47,775 bases of DNA. Source: an uncultured Acetatifactor sp. GTDB lineage: Bacteria; Bacillota; Clostridia; Lachnospirales; Lachnospiraceae. The position numbers and the translations under genes are program-made. Position 1 is the stretch's first letter. The number at the start of each line of letters is the position of its first letter. The DNA lies in NCBI GenBank assembly GCA_949840935.1, contig CATKXX010000021.1, positions 1 through 47,775 of the forward strand. The letters run 5' to 3'. Below the pieces are notes generated by a model. The model worked only from the letters and a program-made list of their open reading frames with translations, was not told where the DNA came from and ran no database searches. Below are positions 1 to 7,383 of this stretch, in pieces.

Positions 1-1
1 T

Positions 2-40
2 GATGATGACGAATTTGAAGAAGGTTTCTATATCTTCTAA
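2..40 (+). CDS. 3' end of an unidentified protein gene (partial)
   Basis: The first 13 codons of the window read as an open frame ending in TAA, with a C-terminus DDDEFEEGFYIF. The acidic tail and the intrinsic terminator a few bases downstream support a real gene end. Too little is visible to name the product. Confidence 0.55.
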   Translation, partial: DDDEFEEGFYIF

Positions 41-61
41 AAGCATTCGTCCTGTTTTTAT

Positions 62-88
62 GCCCGCCTCTGGCGGGCTATTTTATTC
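62..88 (+). terminator. Rho-independent terminator
   Basis: GCCCGCC-TCT-GGCGGGC forms a 7-bp all-GC stem with a 3-nt loop, followed by TATTTTATT. It lies 21 bases after the stop of the partial gene at the left edge and should end its transcript. Confidence 0.85.
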
Positions 89-130
89 AAAAGTCCTCCG
101 GCAGGAGGAATTTCCTATAAGATAAAACAA

Positions 131-163
131 GAGGTTGTTAGAAAAAGACCGTCTAACAACCTC
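131..163 (-). terminator. Hairpin / probable terminator of the AlkD-like gene
   Basis: A perfect 12-bp inverted repeat (GAGGTTGTTAGA, 131-142; TCTAACAACCTC, 152-163) encloses a 9-nt loop. Read leftwards it is followed by TTGTTTTATC, a moderate U-tract, so it probably terminates the minus-strand gene ending at 284. The 91-bp dispersed repeat lies between the gene and this hairpin. Confidence 0.6.
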
Positions 164-180
164 TACAACAATTATATTTT

Positions 181-271
181 TCTCTCAAATGAGCAAAACG
201 CGGATGCGCAAGCATACGCAGAAGCGCATAAGCGCGGGTTGTGTGAATGTGAGAGTTAGGTTGAATACTCC
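181..271 (+). repeat. 91-bp dispersed repeat, copy A
   Basis: From TCTCTCAAATGAGC to a TACTCC end this segment matches the reverse complement of 44188-44278 with roughly ten mismatches and no gaps. Both copies are intergenic, contain the GCGCATAAGCGC motif and lie next to a hairpin. The open frame across it (beginning MSKTRMRK) is not supported by a ribosome binding site. It looks like an extragenic repeat family of this genome. Confidence 0.8.
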
Positions 272-283
272 CTGCCAAGACTA

Positions 284-958
284 TTACATTTGCATAAGCT
301 TTTTTCTTGTCTCTTTATCAAATTTTTCAAGCGCATAACGATATGCAACCCGCGGCATTTTCTTGCAATTTTTTATCAAATATTCTTTAACGCAGCTGGG
401 ATTTATCTGCGATAAAGCTTTCAACATCCAGCCATATCCTTTCAAAACCAAGTCATGCGGATCCGACATTAAACGATCTGATATCGTAAATGGTTCCATT
501 TCTTCATAATCATTTTTCATTATGGCAGGTATCAGAATAACTGCAGAAGCCCTTCTTACCCAAAAGTCATTATCATCTGTCCATGCGGTTATCTTCACAA
601 ATAATGATTTCTTTTGCCTTAACAGCTCCCCAAATGCATGTGTGCAAAAATCATCACAGTCCCCCCATCCCCTTACATAATCTTTTAACCAGCGATAAAA
701 AATATCGTATGTTGATTCGTCATAATGATTTTTCATTCGATACGCGAAATCAAACGCAATTACTCCCAATGCCCACGAATGCTCATTTAGCAGTTCCTCG
801 CACAGAGTAAAAACATTTTCAATGCTTTTATCCTCAATTTGACGGAATAATTTAGATGATAATTTTCGCACATCCCCAGTAATAATATGTTTGCCGCAGG
901 GAGAGTTTTCTTCCAGCTCTTTGATTTTCTCAAGCGCTTCCCCGACAATTTTATTCAT
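284..958 (-). CDS. DNA alkylation repair protein (AlkD-like HEAT-repeat glycosylase)
   Basis: This 224-residue, all-helical protein matches the DNA_alkylation (AlkC/AlkD) family. Visible family hallmarks are WALGVIAFDFAYR near residue 80, WGDCDDFCTHAFGELL near 98-112, WVRRASAVILI near 132 and LVLKGYGWMLKA near 175. AlkD proteins excise N3- and N7-alkylated purines by wrapping DNA in HEAT-like repeats. The length is usual for the family. The ATG follows an AGGGGGAAG ribosome binding site. It stands alone, with an unrelated leftward operon upstream, so it is probably transcribed on its own. Family assignment is firm; substrate range is inferred. Confidence 0.88.
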   Translation of the reverse strand: MNKIVGEALEKIKELEENSPCGKHIITGDVRKLSSKLFRQIEDKSIENVFTLCEELLNEHSWALGVIAFDFAYRMKNHYDESTYDIFYRWLKDYVRGWGDCDDFCTHAFGELLRQKKSLFVKITAWTDDNDFWVRRASAVILIPAIMKNDYEEMEPFTISDRLMSDPHDLVLKGYGWMLKALSQINPSCVKEYLIKNCKKMPRVAYRYALEKFDKETRKKLMQM

Positions 959-1002
959 TTGCTGCTTCCCCCTGTCATAATTCTTCCCGCAATTCTAAGT
1001 AA

Positions 1003-1031
1003 AGTATACCATGAACCAGCCATCTTGCACA
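1003..1031 (-). promoter_or_regulatory. Possible promoter of the AlkD-like gene
   Basis: Read leftwards there is a TATACT -10 (1003-1008) about 45 bases before the start codon, but only a weak -35 (TGTGCA-like, 17 bases upstream). The assignment is tentative. Confidence 0.35.
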
Positions 1032-1144
1032 GCATTCAGCCCCTAAACAGTTGTAGAATTAGGATAATCAGCTGAAAAGAATGGTTGTTTGACAGAGATT
1101 AGTTTTTTCTGTCTGCCTTTCCGGTGGTATATGAGAGGGAAAAA

Positions 1145-1750
1145 TTATAGAGTATGGGACTTCTCTTTCAACAGGAACCGTTCTCCTTCATAAGTCCGCA
1201 CCGGATTCCCCCTGACAATGTTGTAGTGCTCTTTCCATGCGATTCCAGCCTGTTGTTCCTGCTTCTCCTGTCTCAGATTGGCAAGCTTCTCCCGCATCCT
1301 CTCCATGGCTCTCTGTTTATTCTGGAACTGGCTCCTCTCCTCCGTAGACTGGGTCACAATTCCGGTAGGAATATGGATGACCCGCACTCCGGTCTCTACC
1401 TTATTCACATTCTGGCCACCCTTCCCACCACAGTGGAACTTCTCGATGCGGTATTCCCCATCCGTCACCACCTGGACTGTCTCCGGGACGATGCTGACGT
1501 CCACATACCAATTCTTCCTTTTATGGCTCCTGCGAAAAGGACTCCTGCAGATCCACAGCACTGTTCCCTCCAGGCCGCTTAAATCATGCTCTGTCCGAAA
1601 ACGGATGGAATCCAGGCAGCCCCTCTCACAGCCTTTGGTTTCCGACAGTATTTCTAAATCTCCATATTCTTTTTTAAGCGCCTCGAACAGCTTCGCCACC
1701 GCCAACTGGCATTCAGCCGGCCCCTGCCCTGCGCTGATCTGAATTATCAT
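1145..1750 (-). CDS. prfH: Peptide chain release factor-like protein PrfH
   Basis: A 201-residue class I release-factor-like protein. The catalytic GGQ is at residues 111-113 within CGGKGGQNVNKVETGVR, followed by the basic C-terminal tail. It lacks the codon-recognition domain of RF1/RF2, as PrfH does. The start MIIQISAGQGP matches PrfH N-termini and has GAGGTG 7 bases upstream; longer in-frame starts have none. It lies 49 bases downstream of rtcB. In characterised systems PrfH releases the peptide from ribosomes cut in the 16S decoding centre so that RtcB2 can reseal the rRNA. That role is inferred here from family and context. Confidence 0.92.
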   Translation of the reverse strand: MIIQISAGQGPAECQLAVAKLFEALKKEYGDLEILSETKGCERGCLDSIRFRTEHDLSGLEGTVLWICRSPFRRSHKRKNWYVDVSIVPETVQVVTDGEYRIEKFHCGGKGGQNVNKVETGVRVIHIPTGIVTQSTEERSQFQNKQRAMERMREKLANLRQEKQEQQAGIAWKEHYNIVRGNPVRTYEGERFLLKEKSHTL

Positions 1751-1799
1751 AAGCTTACACCTCATAGTCAACACCATCCTTTGTGAAAGGCTGATGATT

Positions 1800-2927
1800 T
1801 TAAGATTTACTTCGTGACAGTACCTTGCTCCCTGCCTTATAATTATAGGCCGGCTTCAGGATCTCCGTTATCCGGACGGTATCCCTGATCCGCTCGGCAA
1901 TCTCCTCAATGGATCGGTAGGCAAAGGGAGCCTCGTCCAATGTATCCACTCCTACACAGCTGCTGTAGACGCCCTTCATTTCCTTTTTAAAGTCCGAGAC
2001 AGTATACCGGCTTTTTACATCCTCACGCTTTAACCTCCTGCCGGAACCGTGGGGCGCTGAACAATTCCAATCCTCGTTGCCCAGTCCGATGCCCAGAATC
2101 ATGCCGTCCCGCATATTTGCCGGGATAATTACCCGGACTCCCTTTTCGGCGGCGATAGCCCCCTTGCGGAGCACCCCTGAAGCATCCAGATAATTATGCG
2201 TCACCGAGAATTGCTCTACCTCCTTCCATTTCATCCCTTTCAGAATTTCCCTGACGATGATCTGCCTGTTCAATTCGGCATAGTCCTGGACGGTCTGCAC
2301 ATCCTCCATGTAGGCTTCTTTTTCATCCCCTTCCAGATAGCTCATATAATAGGGAACCTCCAGCCCCTGCTCCTTCAGTAACCTATGAGCAAGCTTCGTA
2401 TAATGCTCCGCCACTTCTTCTCCCAGATGTCTGCTGCCCGTGTGTACCACCAGATACAGATTTCCGTCCTCTCCCCTGTCAAGCTCTATAAAATGATTGC
2501 CGCCTCCAAGTGTGCCCAGGCTTCTCTCTGCCTTCTGCCTGTTGATATGCCTGGCGCAGAGAAGCTTTTCATAGGGAAATTCCGCCGCCATAAAATGAGG
2601 GGCTTTTCGCACGGAAAACCCTGATGGTACATTCTCCCGGATGATTCGATCCAGCTTCTGGAATTCCACTGCACTCTTATTCAATTTTACACAGGTCATG
2701 CCGCAGCCGATATCTACCCCCAGAAGCTGGGGGATTACTTTGTCCGTAACCGTCATGGATAAGCCGATGGGCCCTGCCTTCCCAGGATGAATGTCCGGCA
2801 TCAGACGTATTCTACTGCCCTCTGCCACCTGGTTGTCGCATATCATTTTTACCTGCGCCTCTGCGTACTCCTCCACATCGTCCGTTAATATTTTTGCTTC
2901 TGCGTAAATACCTTTTACTGTTTTCAT
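1800..2927 (-). CDS. rtcB: RNA-splicing ligase RtcB (RtcB2-type, PrfH-associated)
   Basis: A 375-residue GTP- and Mn-dependent RNA ligase joining 2',3'-cyclic phosphate or 3'-phosphate ends to 5'-OH ends. Visible active-site elements are the metal ligands in GVDIGCGM (D72, C75), GGGNHFIE (N144-H145), HTGSR (162-166), VTHNYLD (242-248) and the guanylylated histidine in SAPHGSGR (H293). The start (MKTVKGIYAEAK) follows a GGAG site; an upstream in-frame ATG would add an unconserved 19-residue tail. Pairing with prfH points to the RtcB2 branch that repairs nicked rRNA rather than to a tRNA-splicing role. It probably shares a transcript with the 26-codon ORF upstream. Confidence 0.93.
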   Translation of the reverse strand: MKTVKGIYAEAKILTDDVEEYAEAQVKMICDNQVAEGSRIRLMPDIHPGKAGPIGLSMTVTDKVIPQLLGVDIGCGMTCVKLNKSAVEFQKLDRIIRENVPSGFSVRKAPHFMAAEFPYEKLLCARHINRQKAERSLGTLGGGNHFIELDRGEDGNLYLVVHTGSRHLGEEVAEHYTKLAHRLLKEQGLEVPYYMSYLEGDEKEAYMEDVQTVQDYAELNRQIIVREILKGMKWKEVEQFSVTHNYLDASGVLRKGAIAAEKGVRVIIPANMRDGMILGIGLGNEDWNCSAPHGSGRRLKREDVKSRYTVSDFKKEMKGVYSSCVGVDTLDEAPFAYRSIEEIAERIRDTVRITEILKPAYNYKAGSKVLSRSKS

Positions 2928-2956
2928 ATGATTTTTCTCTCCATAAAAATGGGCGC

Positions 2957-2979
2957 AAAAAAAGCACCCCAAAGGCGCC
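2957..2979 (-). terminator. Attenuator-like hairpin upstream of rtcB
   Basis: Read leftwards, GGCGCC and GGTGCT pair (two G-U pairs) around a 5-nt loop and run directly into seven U residues. This is a compact intrinsic-terminator shape lying between the 26-codon ORF and rtcB, about 30 bases before the rtcB start. The location suggests conditional read-through; strength is uncertain because of the wobble pairs. Confidence 0.5.
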
Positions 2980-3042
2980 GTCACAACAAGAATACCTTAT
3001 AAAAGTTTTGTTGAATGTCATGATAACCTGTTCAAAACAAAA

Positions 3043-3123
3043 CTATCTATAATACCTGCGGAGCGCTGTACCTTTGATCGCCAGTTTTTCTATTTTGTTC
3101 CGGTAATGTCTGTTATTCTGCAT
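3043..3123 (-). CDS. 26-residue basic leader peptide upstream of rtcB-prfH
   Basis: This short ORF begins with ATG seven bases after a near-perfect Shine-Dalgarno (AAAGGAGGG) and ends with TAG. The peptide runs from MQNNRHYRNK to TALRRYYR; 9 of its 26 residues are Arg or Lys, and it has no membrane segment. It is 115 bases ahead of rtcB on the same strand, with a terminator-like hairpin between, so it could be a translated sensor of ribosome state controlling the repair operon. Alternatively it is an independent small basic protein. I do not recognise a family. Confidence 0.6.
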   Translation of the reverse strand: MQNNRHYRNKIEKLAIKGTALRRYYR

Positions 3124-3236
3124 GGTAAGCCCTCCTTTCATAAATCCTCTTATCCCATTGATCGTACTGACGAATACATGGTAACACAAAGGCCGGGAAT
3201 TGGCAAGCAGAAAAAATATAATGAGGCGAATTAAAA

Positions 3237-3265
3237 GAGGCTGTCAGAAAATTTCTGACAGCCTC
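3237..3265 (-). terminator. Terminator of the lipoprotein pair
   Basis: A 14-bp perfect inverted repeat (GAGGCTGTCAGAAA, 3237-3250; TTTCTGACAGCCTC, 3252-3265) lies just beyond the stop of the 3269-3895 gene. Leftwards it ends in TTTTAATT. Confidence 0.85.
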
Positions 3266-3268
3266 CAG

Positions 3269-3895
3269 TCAGGCTATCTTATTGATCTGCACCTCAGAGG
3301 CATGGAAGACATCGTTTACAAAGCTGCCCTTCAAATCTACGCTTACCTTTTCCTCCAGATCCTTAAAACTGGCCTCTGAATCCTCATAGCTCTCACCGCC
3401 ATTAAAGATGGAGCGGACATAAAAATGAGTATCTTCGTCAAAGACCACCTGAATCAACTCCGAATCGGGAATCTCCGCATCGGACGACGGGCTGCTGCTG
3501 ACCATGGAGCCATCCTCGAGAATTTTCACCTGAACCTCTACTATCCAGAAAGAGTCCTCCTCCAGCTTTCGTACTTTACCCAGGAAATCAGCGCCCGCTG
3601 CCTCCGCAGTCTCCGGATCCAGCACATGCCAGCGCCCCTCCTGTCCGCCTTCTGTATTCTCCGCCCCTTCCCGGTTCCCTGCCTGAGGCGCACCGGATAT
3701 ATCTTTTCCGCCTTCCGGCGGCTCGCTTTGGGACGCACTCCGGGATGATTCCAGATCCGTTCCTTCCACTACAATACCGGGATTCGATGCTGTCCCGGAG
3801 GCCGCGTCCATGCCGGAACCACAGCCCGCCGTCATCCCTCCTGCCATCATAATAATCCCTGCTAACGCAGCTGCCTTTTTTATCTTTCTTTTCAT
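3269..3895 (-). CDS. Lipoprotein of unknown function
   Basis: A 208-residue predicted lipoprotein. The signal peptide begins MKRKIKKAAALAG and ends in the lipobox TAGC, followed by a Ser/Gly/Glu-rich linker of about 75 residues. The folded part (about 110-208) ends KGSFVNDVFHASEVQINKIA and contains repeated short beta-type strands (FWIVEVQVKILEDG, IQVVFDEDTHFYVRS). A longer in-frame ATG at 3931 overlaps the upstream stop as ATGA, so translation may be coupled. The inner ATG at 3895 is preferred because it follows AAAAGGGG and gives a canonical signal peptide. It forms a two-gene unit with the solute-binding lipoprotein and ends at a strong terminator. No named domain is recognised. Confidence 0.75.
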   Translation of the reverse strand: MKRKIKKAAALAGIIMMAGGMTAGCGSGMDAASGTASNPGIVVEGTDLESSRSASQSEPPEGGKDISGAPQAGNREGAENTEGGQEGRWHVLDPETAEAAGADFLGKVRKLEEDSFWIVEVQVKILEDGSMVSSSPSSDAEIPDSELIQVVFDEDTHFYVRSIFNGGESYEDSEASFKDLEEKVSVDLKGSFVNDVFHASEVQINKIA

Positions 3896-3927
3896 CTTAT
3901 ACCCCTTTTCTTTACTGCCTGTTTCAT

Positions 3928-6165
3928 TCATTCTGCCAGATACATCTTAAGCCCGCCCTCAATCTTATCCAGCGTCTCCTCCAGGGACTGGGCGCCCTGC
4001 AGATAGGGCGGCAGCGTCTCGATCAGCACCTCGCGAATCTTCGCGTCCTCCCGGATGGGCCTGTCAAGCCCCTTACATACCTCCACCAGCTTCTGTGCGA
4101 CTTCCGCGGAATAAGCGTTTATTTGAAATATTTCTTCCGCACCCTCGCCGATTTCAATCGTAGTCTCTGCCGCATAATCCGTCCGGTCAATCTGGGCCTG
4201 GCTCTCCAGGCATCCCGCATTCACCGGGAACCCGGTATAATAATCCTTGCCCTGCACCTGTTCGGACAGACAGAAGGCCAGGAATTCCTTTGCGATATCC
4301 TGATGCTCACTCTTGGAGGATACCGCCATCTCCACATAGGGGACGAAGGTATTCTCAAAGGCGACAAAGTCACTCTTGATATAATCCGCTATGGCCAGAG
4401 GGAACATGCTGTCGTTAAATCCGGCGTTCATCTCCATCTCGAATTTCGCCTTATATGCCAGCTCCCACAAATTGTAATCGCGCTTATTGTCCCGTTTTTC
4501 AATAAGCCCGCTGTTGTCCGTAATCTGCTTTAAAGATTCCAGATAACCCGACAGCTCTTCCCTGTCCAGCTGCTTATCCTTCACCATGCTTCCGCAGAAA
4601 TAAGGATAAAACAGATCTACCAGCTCCGTCACCGTCCTGGCACCCATATAATTTTCGCTTTTGCCGCTTAAGAATGAGCCCAGAGTCTCCATGGAAGCCA
4701 TATCCTGTACTGTGATATCCCGTCCCATAGCCATGGTAAAGCCAAACTGCAGAGGGACGATATACTGTTTTCCTTCCTCTGTGCGGTAGGCTTCCATAAT
4801 ATTGGACAGCAGCTCCCCGCTCTCCTCCATGGGTACAAGGACATCCTGCAGTTCCACCAGAAGGCCCTTTTCCAGATAAGAATCCTTATTCAGATGGTCC
4901 AGCACAAGGATATCCGGCGACTCGCTTCCCATCAGCATGGTGTTGATCTGCTGCTGTACCGTATTGTAATCCAAAGCTTCCCTGTCATACAATTCTTCCC
5001 TGGAATACACATACTCCACCTCGATCAGCACCTCCGGGTTCTCCCGATGATACAGCGCCGCCGCATTCTGTAACAGTGTGTTTTCCTCCACCGCGTACAG
5101 CTTCAGAACCGTGCTTACCACGGGCATCGCCTCGGGATCATACTCATACATCAACAGTTTCCTGACGCCTCCCTCTTCCTGGAACAGCGCATAAATCCTG
5201 CCGTCCTGCAGGGCCGTCATATCCGTACACCAGGTACTGGACAGGGAAAAGCTGGTGTCAAGCCCTGACATAAGCTTCTTCCAGTCCTGGGTTCCTGCTT
5301 CACAGCGGAATATCCCCTCGTTGTCCGCCTTGATCAGAGTCCCGTCGGGCAGGGCGGCAAGCTTCGGGCCGGACATGGAGCTCTGTCCCAGAGGGATGGT
5401 CTCCGCTTCCTGTACATTGCCTCCGGCCCACTTCTCCACACTTTCTACGTCCCCGGTCATTCCGGCAGAACAAAGATATACATTCTCACCATCGCTGGCC
5501 ATTTTCCCATCATAATAACCGGTGATGGGGACACTGTCCAGCACGCTTCCGTCCTCGCCGCTTATGCGGTCGGCGGACAGCCAGGACGACACTACCAGAC
5601 TGCCATTATCCAGCGCCGCAATGGCGTTGATAAATTCATAAACGCCGTACTCCTCATTGACCACCGTCCACTTCTCGGGCGTGATCTCTTTTGCCTCGGC
5701 ACCATCCCCTCTCCAGAGATATCCTCTGTAAGAGCTCACATCTTCGTCTGCCAGCTCATAAAACAGATACTGCACGCCGTTCCCGTCCTGCATCAGGGAA
5801 ACATTCGTCCAGGATTCGCCGGGAATGACGAAGTCCTTCATCCAGTCCGCCGTAACCTCCGTAAAGGAATCCCCTTCAAGCTCCCACTCCTGCAGGATGA
5901 AGCTTCCATCCCCATCCGCCGCAGTCACCAGATGTACCTTATCCTCCACCGTACACAGCTGTTTGGGCGTCACGCCGTCAGGGATACCCGTCAGGGCCGT
6001 TTCCTTCTCCACCCAGGCTCCTCTGTCCGGGCTGCCAACACCGTCACCGGCGCCTCCTCCGGATGCGGCCTGCCGCCCGCAGCCGGCCAGGCTTCCTGCA
6101 AGGAGCAGCGCATCCACAAGGAGCACCAGCCTCCTCTTACACCTCTTTTTCAAATGTCCTGTCAT
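3928..6165 (-). CDS. Large lipoprotein: N-terminal propeller-like region plus solute-binding domain
   Basis: A 745-residue predicted lipoprotein (lipobox LAGC in MTGHLKK...LLLAGSLAGCGRQ). Residues about 50-355 form repeated short beta strands resembling a propeller (for example ALPDGTLIKADNEGIFRCEAG). The C-terminal part resembles family 1 extracellular solute-binding proteins (AALYHRENPEVLIEVEY, NTMLMGSESPDILVLD, a closing KEFLAFCLSEQVQG). No ABC permease is adjacent, so it is an orphan binding lipoprotein. The start is chosen at 6165 because GGAG lies six bases upstream. The frame stays open upstream to a strong GAGGAGG site with a TTG at 6312, through a hairpin-rich element. Binding specificity cannot be read. 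Confidence 0.75.
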   Translation of the reverse strand: MTGHLKKRCKRRLVLLVDALLLAGSLAGCGRQAASGGGAGDGVGSPDRGAWVEKETALTGIPDGVTPKQLCTVEDKVHLVTAADGDGSFILQEWELEGDSFTEVTADWMKDFVIPGESWTNVSLMQDGNGVQYLFYELADEDVSSYRGYLWRGDGAEAKEITPEKWTVVNEEYGVYEFINAIAALDNGSLVVSSWLSADRISGEDGSVLDSVPITGYYDGKMASDGENVYLCSAGMTGDVESVEKWAGGNVQEAETIPLGQSSMSGPKLAALPDGTLIKADNEGIFRCEAGTQDWKKLMSGLDTSFSLSSTWCTDMTALQDGRIYALFQEEGGVRKLLMYEYDPEAMPVVSTVLKLYAVEENTLLQNAAALYHRENPEVLIEVEYVYSREELYDREALDYNTVQQQINTMLMGSESPDILVLDHLNKDSYLEKGLLVELQDVLVPMEESGELLSNIMEAYRTEEGKQYIVPLQFGFTMAMGRDITVQDMASMETLGSFLSGKSENYMGARTVTELVDLFYPYFCGSMVKDKQLDREELSGYLESLKQITDNSGLIEKRDNKRDYNLWELAYKAKFEMEMNAGFNDSMFPLAIADYIKSDFVAFENTFVPYVEMAVSSKSEHQDIAKEFLAFCLSEQVQGKDYYTGFPVNAGCLESQAQIDRTDYAAETTIEIGEGAEEIFQINAYSAEVAQKLVEVCKGLDRPIREDAKIREVLIETLPPYLQGAQSLEETLDKIEGGLKMYLAE

Positions 6166-6184
6166 TTTTTTCTCCATTTCTGCG

Positions 6185-6319
6185 CTGCTCAAGAGGGTGT
6201 GTAAACCCCCCTCTTTGCGCAAAGCCATACATGGCTTACGAGTTTGTGTCAAGTCATTTATGACTTTGCAGCGCGCAGACACAAATCTCGCGATTGAAAT
6301 TTTAATTTTCAATCTTATA
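6185..6319 (-). repeat. Hairpin-rich intergenic element between a strong SD and the lipoprotein start
   Basis: Stacked inverted repeats occupy this stretch: AAGAGGG/CCCTCTT (6191-6197/6209-6215), AAGCCAT-AC-ATGGCTT (6222-6237), AAGTCAT-TT-ATGACTT (6251-6266) enclosed by GAGTTTGTGTC/GACACAAATCTC (6240-6250/6278-6289), and GATTGAAA/TTTCAATC (6292-6299/6307-6314). A GAGGAGG site (6320-6326) stands at its upstream edge. The structure is typical of a small dispersed extragenic element, perhaps inserted between an ancestral ribosome binding site and the gene. No second full copy is in the window. Confidence 0.5.
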
Positions 6320-6423
6320 CCTCCTCGTATCCTGTGATATAATACGCTCAAGAACCAAAAATCCGGCTGTTGCGCATCCGCAGCAGCAGAAATCTGATCT
6401 GTATACAGAATACTCTAAAAATA

Positions 6424-6469
6424 TATCTTAGATGTATCTTAAATCCTAATGATATCCTAATTTATCTTA
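6424..6469. promoter_or_regulatory. Phased TATCTTA direct repeats, probable regulator binding site
   Basis: Five heptamers matching TATCTTA or ATCCTA start at 6424, 6435, 6442, 6453 and 6463; most spacings are 10-11 bp, one helical turn. They lie in the 418-bp divergent region 6166-6583, upstream of both the 6584 lipoprotein promoter and the leftward lipoprotein pair. Tandem heptamers on one helix face are typical of OmpR/PhoB-type response-regulator sites. The regulator is not in the window. Confidence 0.5.
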
Positions 6470-6510
6470 ATAAACTGCTAAATAATAGCCACTTTTCGTA
6501 TAAAAAGAAT

Positions 6511-6539
6511 TGTAAATCTTCATAAACTGTGATAACATT
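6511..6539 (+). promoter_or_regulatory. Promoter of the 6584 lipoprotein gene
   Basis: TTGTAA (6511-6516) and TAACAT (6534-6539) with 17-bp spacing, about 45 bases before the ATG. Both boxes are imperfect, which fits activation from the phased heptamers upstream. Confidence 0.5.
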
Positions 6540-6583
6540 AACCTTGTGATGTTTATTATTTTATATTTATACGGAGGATTGAT

Positions 6584-7207
6584 ATGAAAAAATTCGCTTC
6601 ACTTTTCTTAGCAACTGTAGTTACTGCAGCAGTCCTGACAGGATGCGGCAGCCAGGGCACACTTCCGAGCACTGGTTCTTCTTCCAGTACTCCCAGCTCA
6701 TCATCTTCTGAAGCACCCAGTGTCGCTTCTTCCAGCGCGGCAGAAAGCCGTCCCGGATATCCTGATGAGAATGGCAACGCAGAAGGTCGTCTCGGCGACA
6801 CCATGCACACATACTTCTTTGATTATACGGTAAACAGTGCATATCTCTGTGATGAATATGAGGGCCATACCCCGGCAGAGGGCAACGAGATTCTGGTAGC
6901 TGACGTTACGATTAAAAACACTGTTACATCTTCCATTCCCATGTATGACACCGATTTCCAGATTCAGTGGAATGATGATGCAGATGATGCTTTCGGGTTT
7001 CCTATTACGCTGGAGCTCGATGATGTGTTAAATGATGAGATGCTTCCCGGCGAATACGAGTTGTCCATCGGCAAGACAATAAACGGGCTTCTGGTATACG
7101 AGGTTCCCGCAGGTAATAAGGACTTCTCCATCTCCTATCTGGAAATGTTCGATGATGATACTACGGGTGATGTATTCTTCGTTTACTTCTCCGCTGAAAA
7201 GCAGTAA
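6584..7207 (+). CDS. Lipoprotein with a DUF4352-like domain
   Basis: A 207-residue predicted lipoprotein: signal MKKFASLFLATVVTAAVLTGC with lipobox LTGC, then a Ser-rich linker to about residue 55. The following beta-sandwich-like domain (about 70-205) contains VNSAYLCDEYE, EILVADVTIKNT and LLVYEVPAGNKDFSISYL, the pattern of DUF4352/telomeric-repeat-like domains in Gram-positive lipoproteins. ACGGAGGA lies 7 bases before ATG. It is monocistronic, with its own promoter and a strong terminator. Probable extracellular function; ligand unknown. Confidence 0.75.
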   Translation: MKKFASLFLATVVTAAVLTGCGSQGTLPSTGSSSSTPSSSSSEAPSVASSSAAESRPGYPDENGNAEGRLGDTMHTYFFDYTVNSAYLCDEYEGHTPAEGNEILVADVTIKNTVTSSIPMYDTDFQIQWNDDADDAFGFPITLELDDVLNDEMLPGEYELSIGKTINGLLVYEVPAGNKDFSISYLEMFDDDTTGDVFFVYFSAEKQ

Positions 7208-7250
7208 ACGCAGGAAAGGCCTGATATAGCGGATTCACATGGGCGTACAT

Positions 7251-7291
7251 AAAAGGCGGGTATTCGGTGCAAATCGAATACCCGCCTTTAC
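7251..7291 (+). terminator. Strong terminator after the 6584 lipoprotein gene
   Basis: AAAGGCGGGTATTCG (7252-7266) pairs perfectly with CGAATACCCGCCTTT (7275-7289) around an 8-nt loop. The A-rich left and T-rich right flanks make it potentially bidirectional. Confidence 0.88.
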
Positions 7292-7317
7292 TTTCACTAT
7301 TATAGAAATGCTCATAC

Positions 7318-7351
7318 AGAAACGGCATAACTGTAAAGCCATGCCGTTTCT
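7318..7351. terminator. Hairpin between convergent genes
   Basis: AGAAACGGCAT (7318-7328) and ATGCCGTTTCT (7341-7351) form an 11-bp stem with a 12-nt loop. It lies beyond the end of the leftward kdu operon and probably marks its 3' end, though the U-tract is poor in that direction. Confidence 0.55.
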
Positions 7352-7383
7352 AAAACAATCGTTCCTACACTTTTATATGCTCT

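Noticed and set aside
135..338. 67-codon plus-strand ORF across the dispersed repeat
   Set aside because: No ribosome binding site. The similar frame in copy B is best explained by shared repeat DNA rather than a protein, and both frames run on into unrelated sequence.
1091..1113. GACAGA/TCTGTC hairpin downstream of prfH
   Set aside because: The stem is only 6 bp and no U-tract follows in the direction of prfH transcription.
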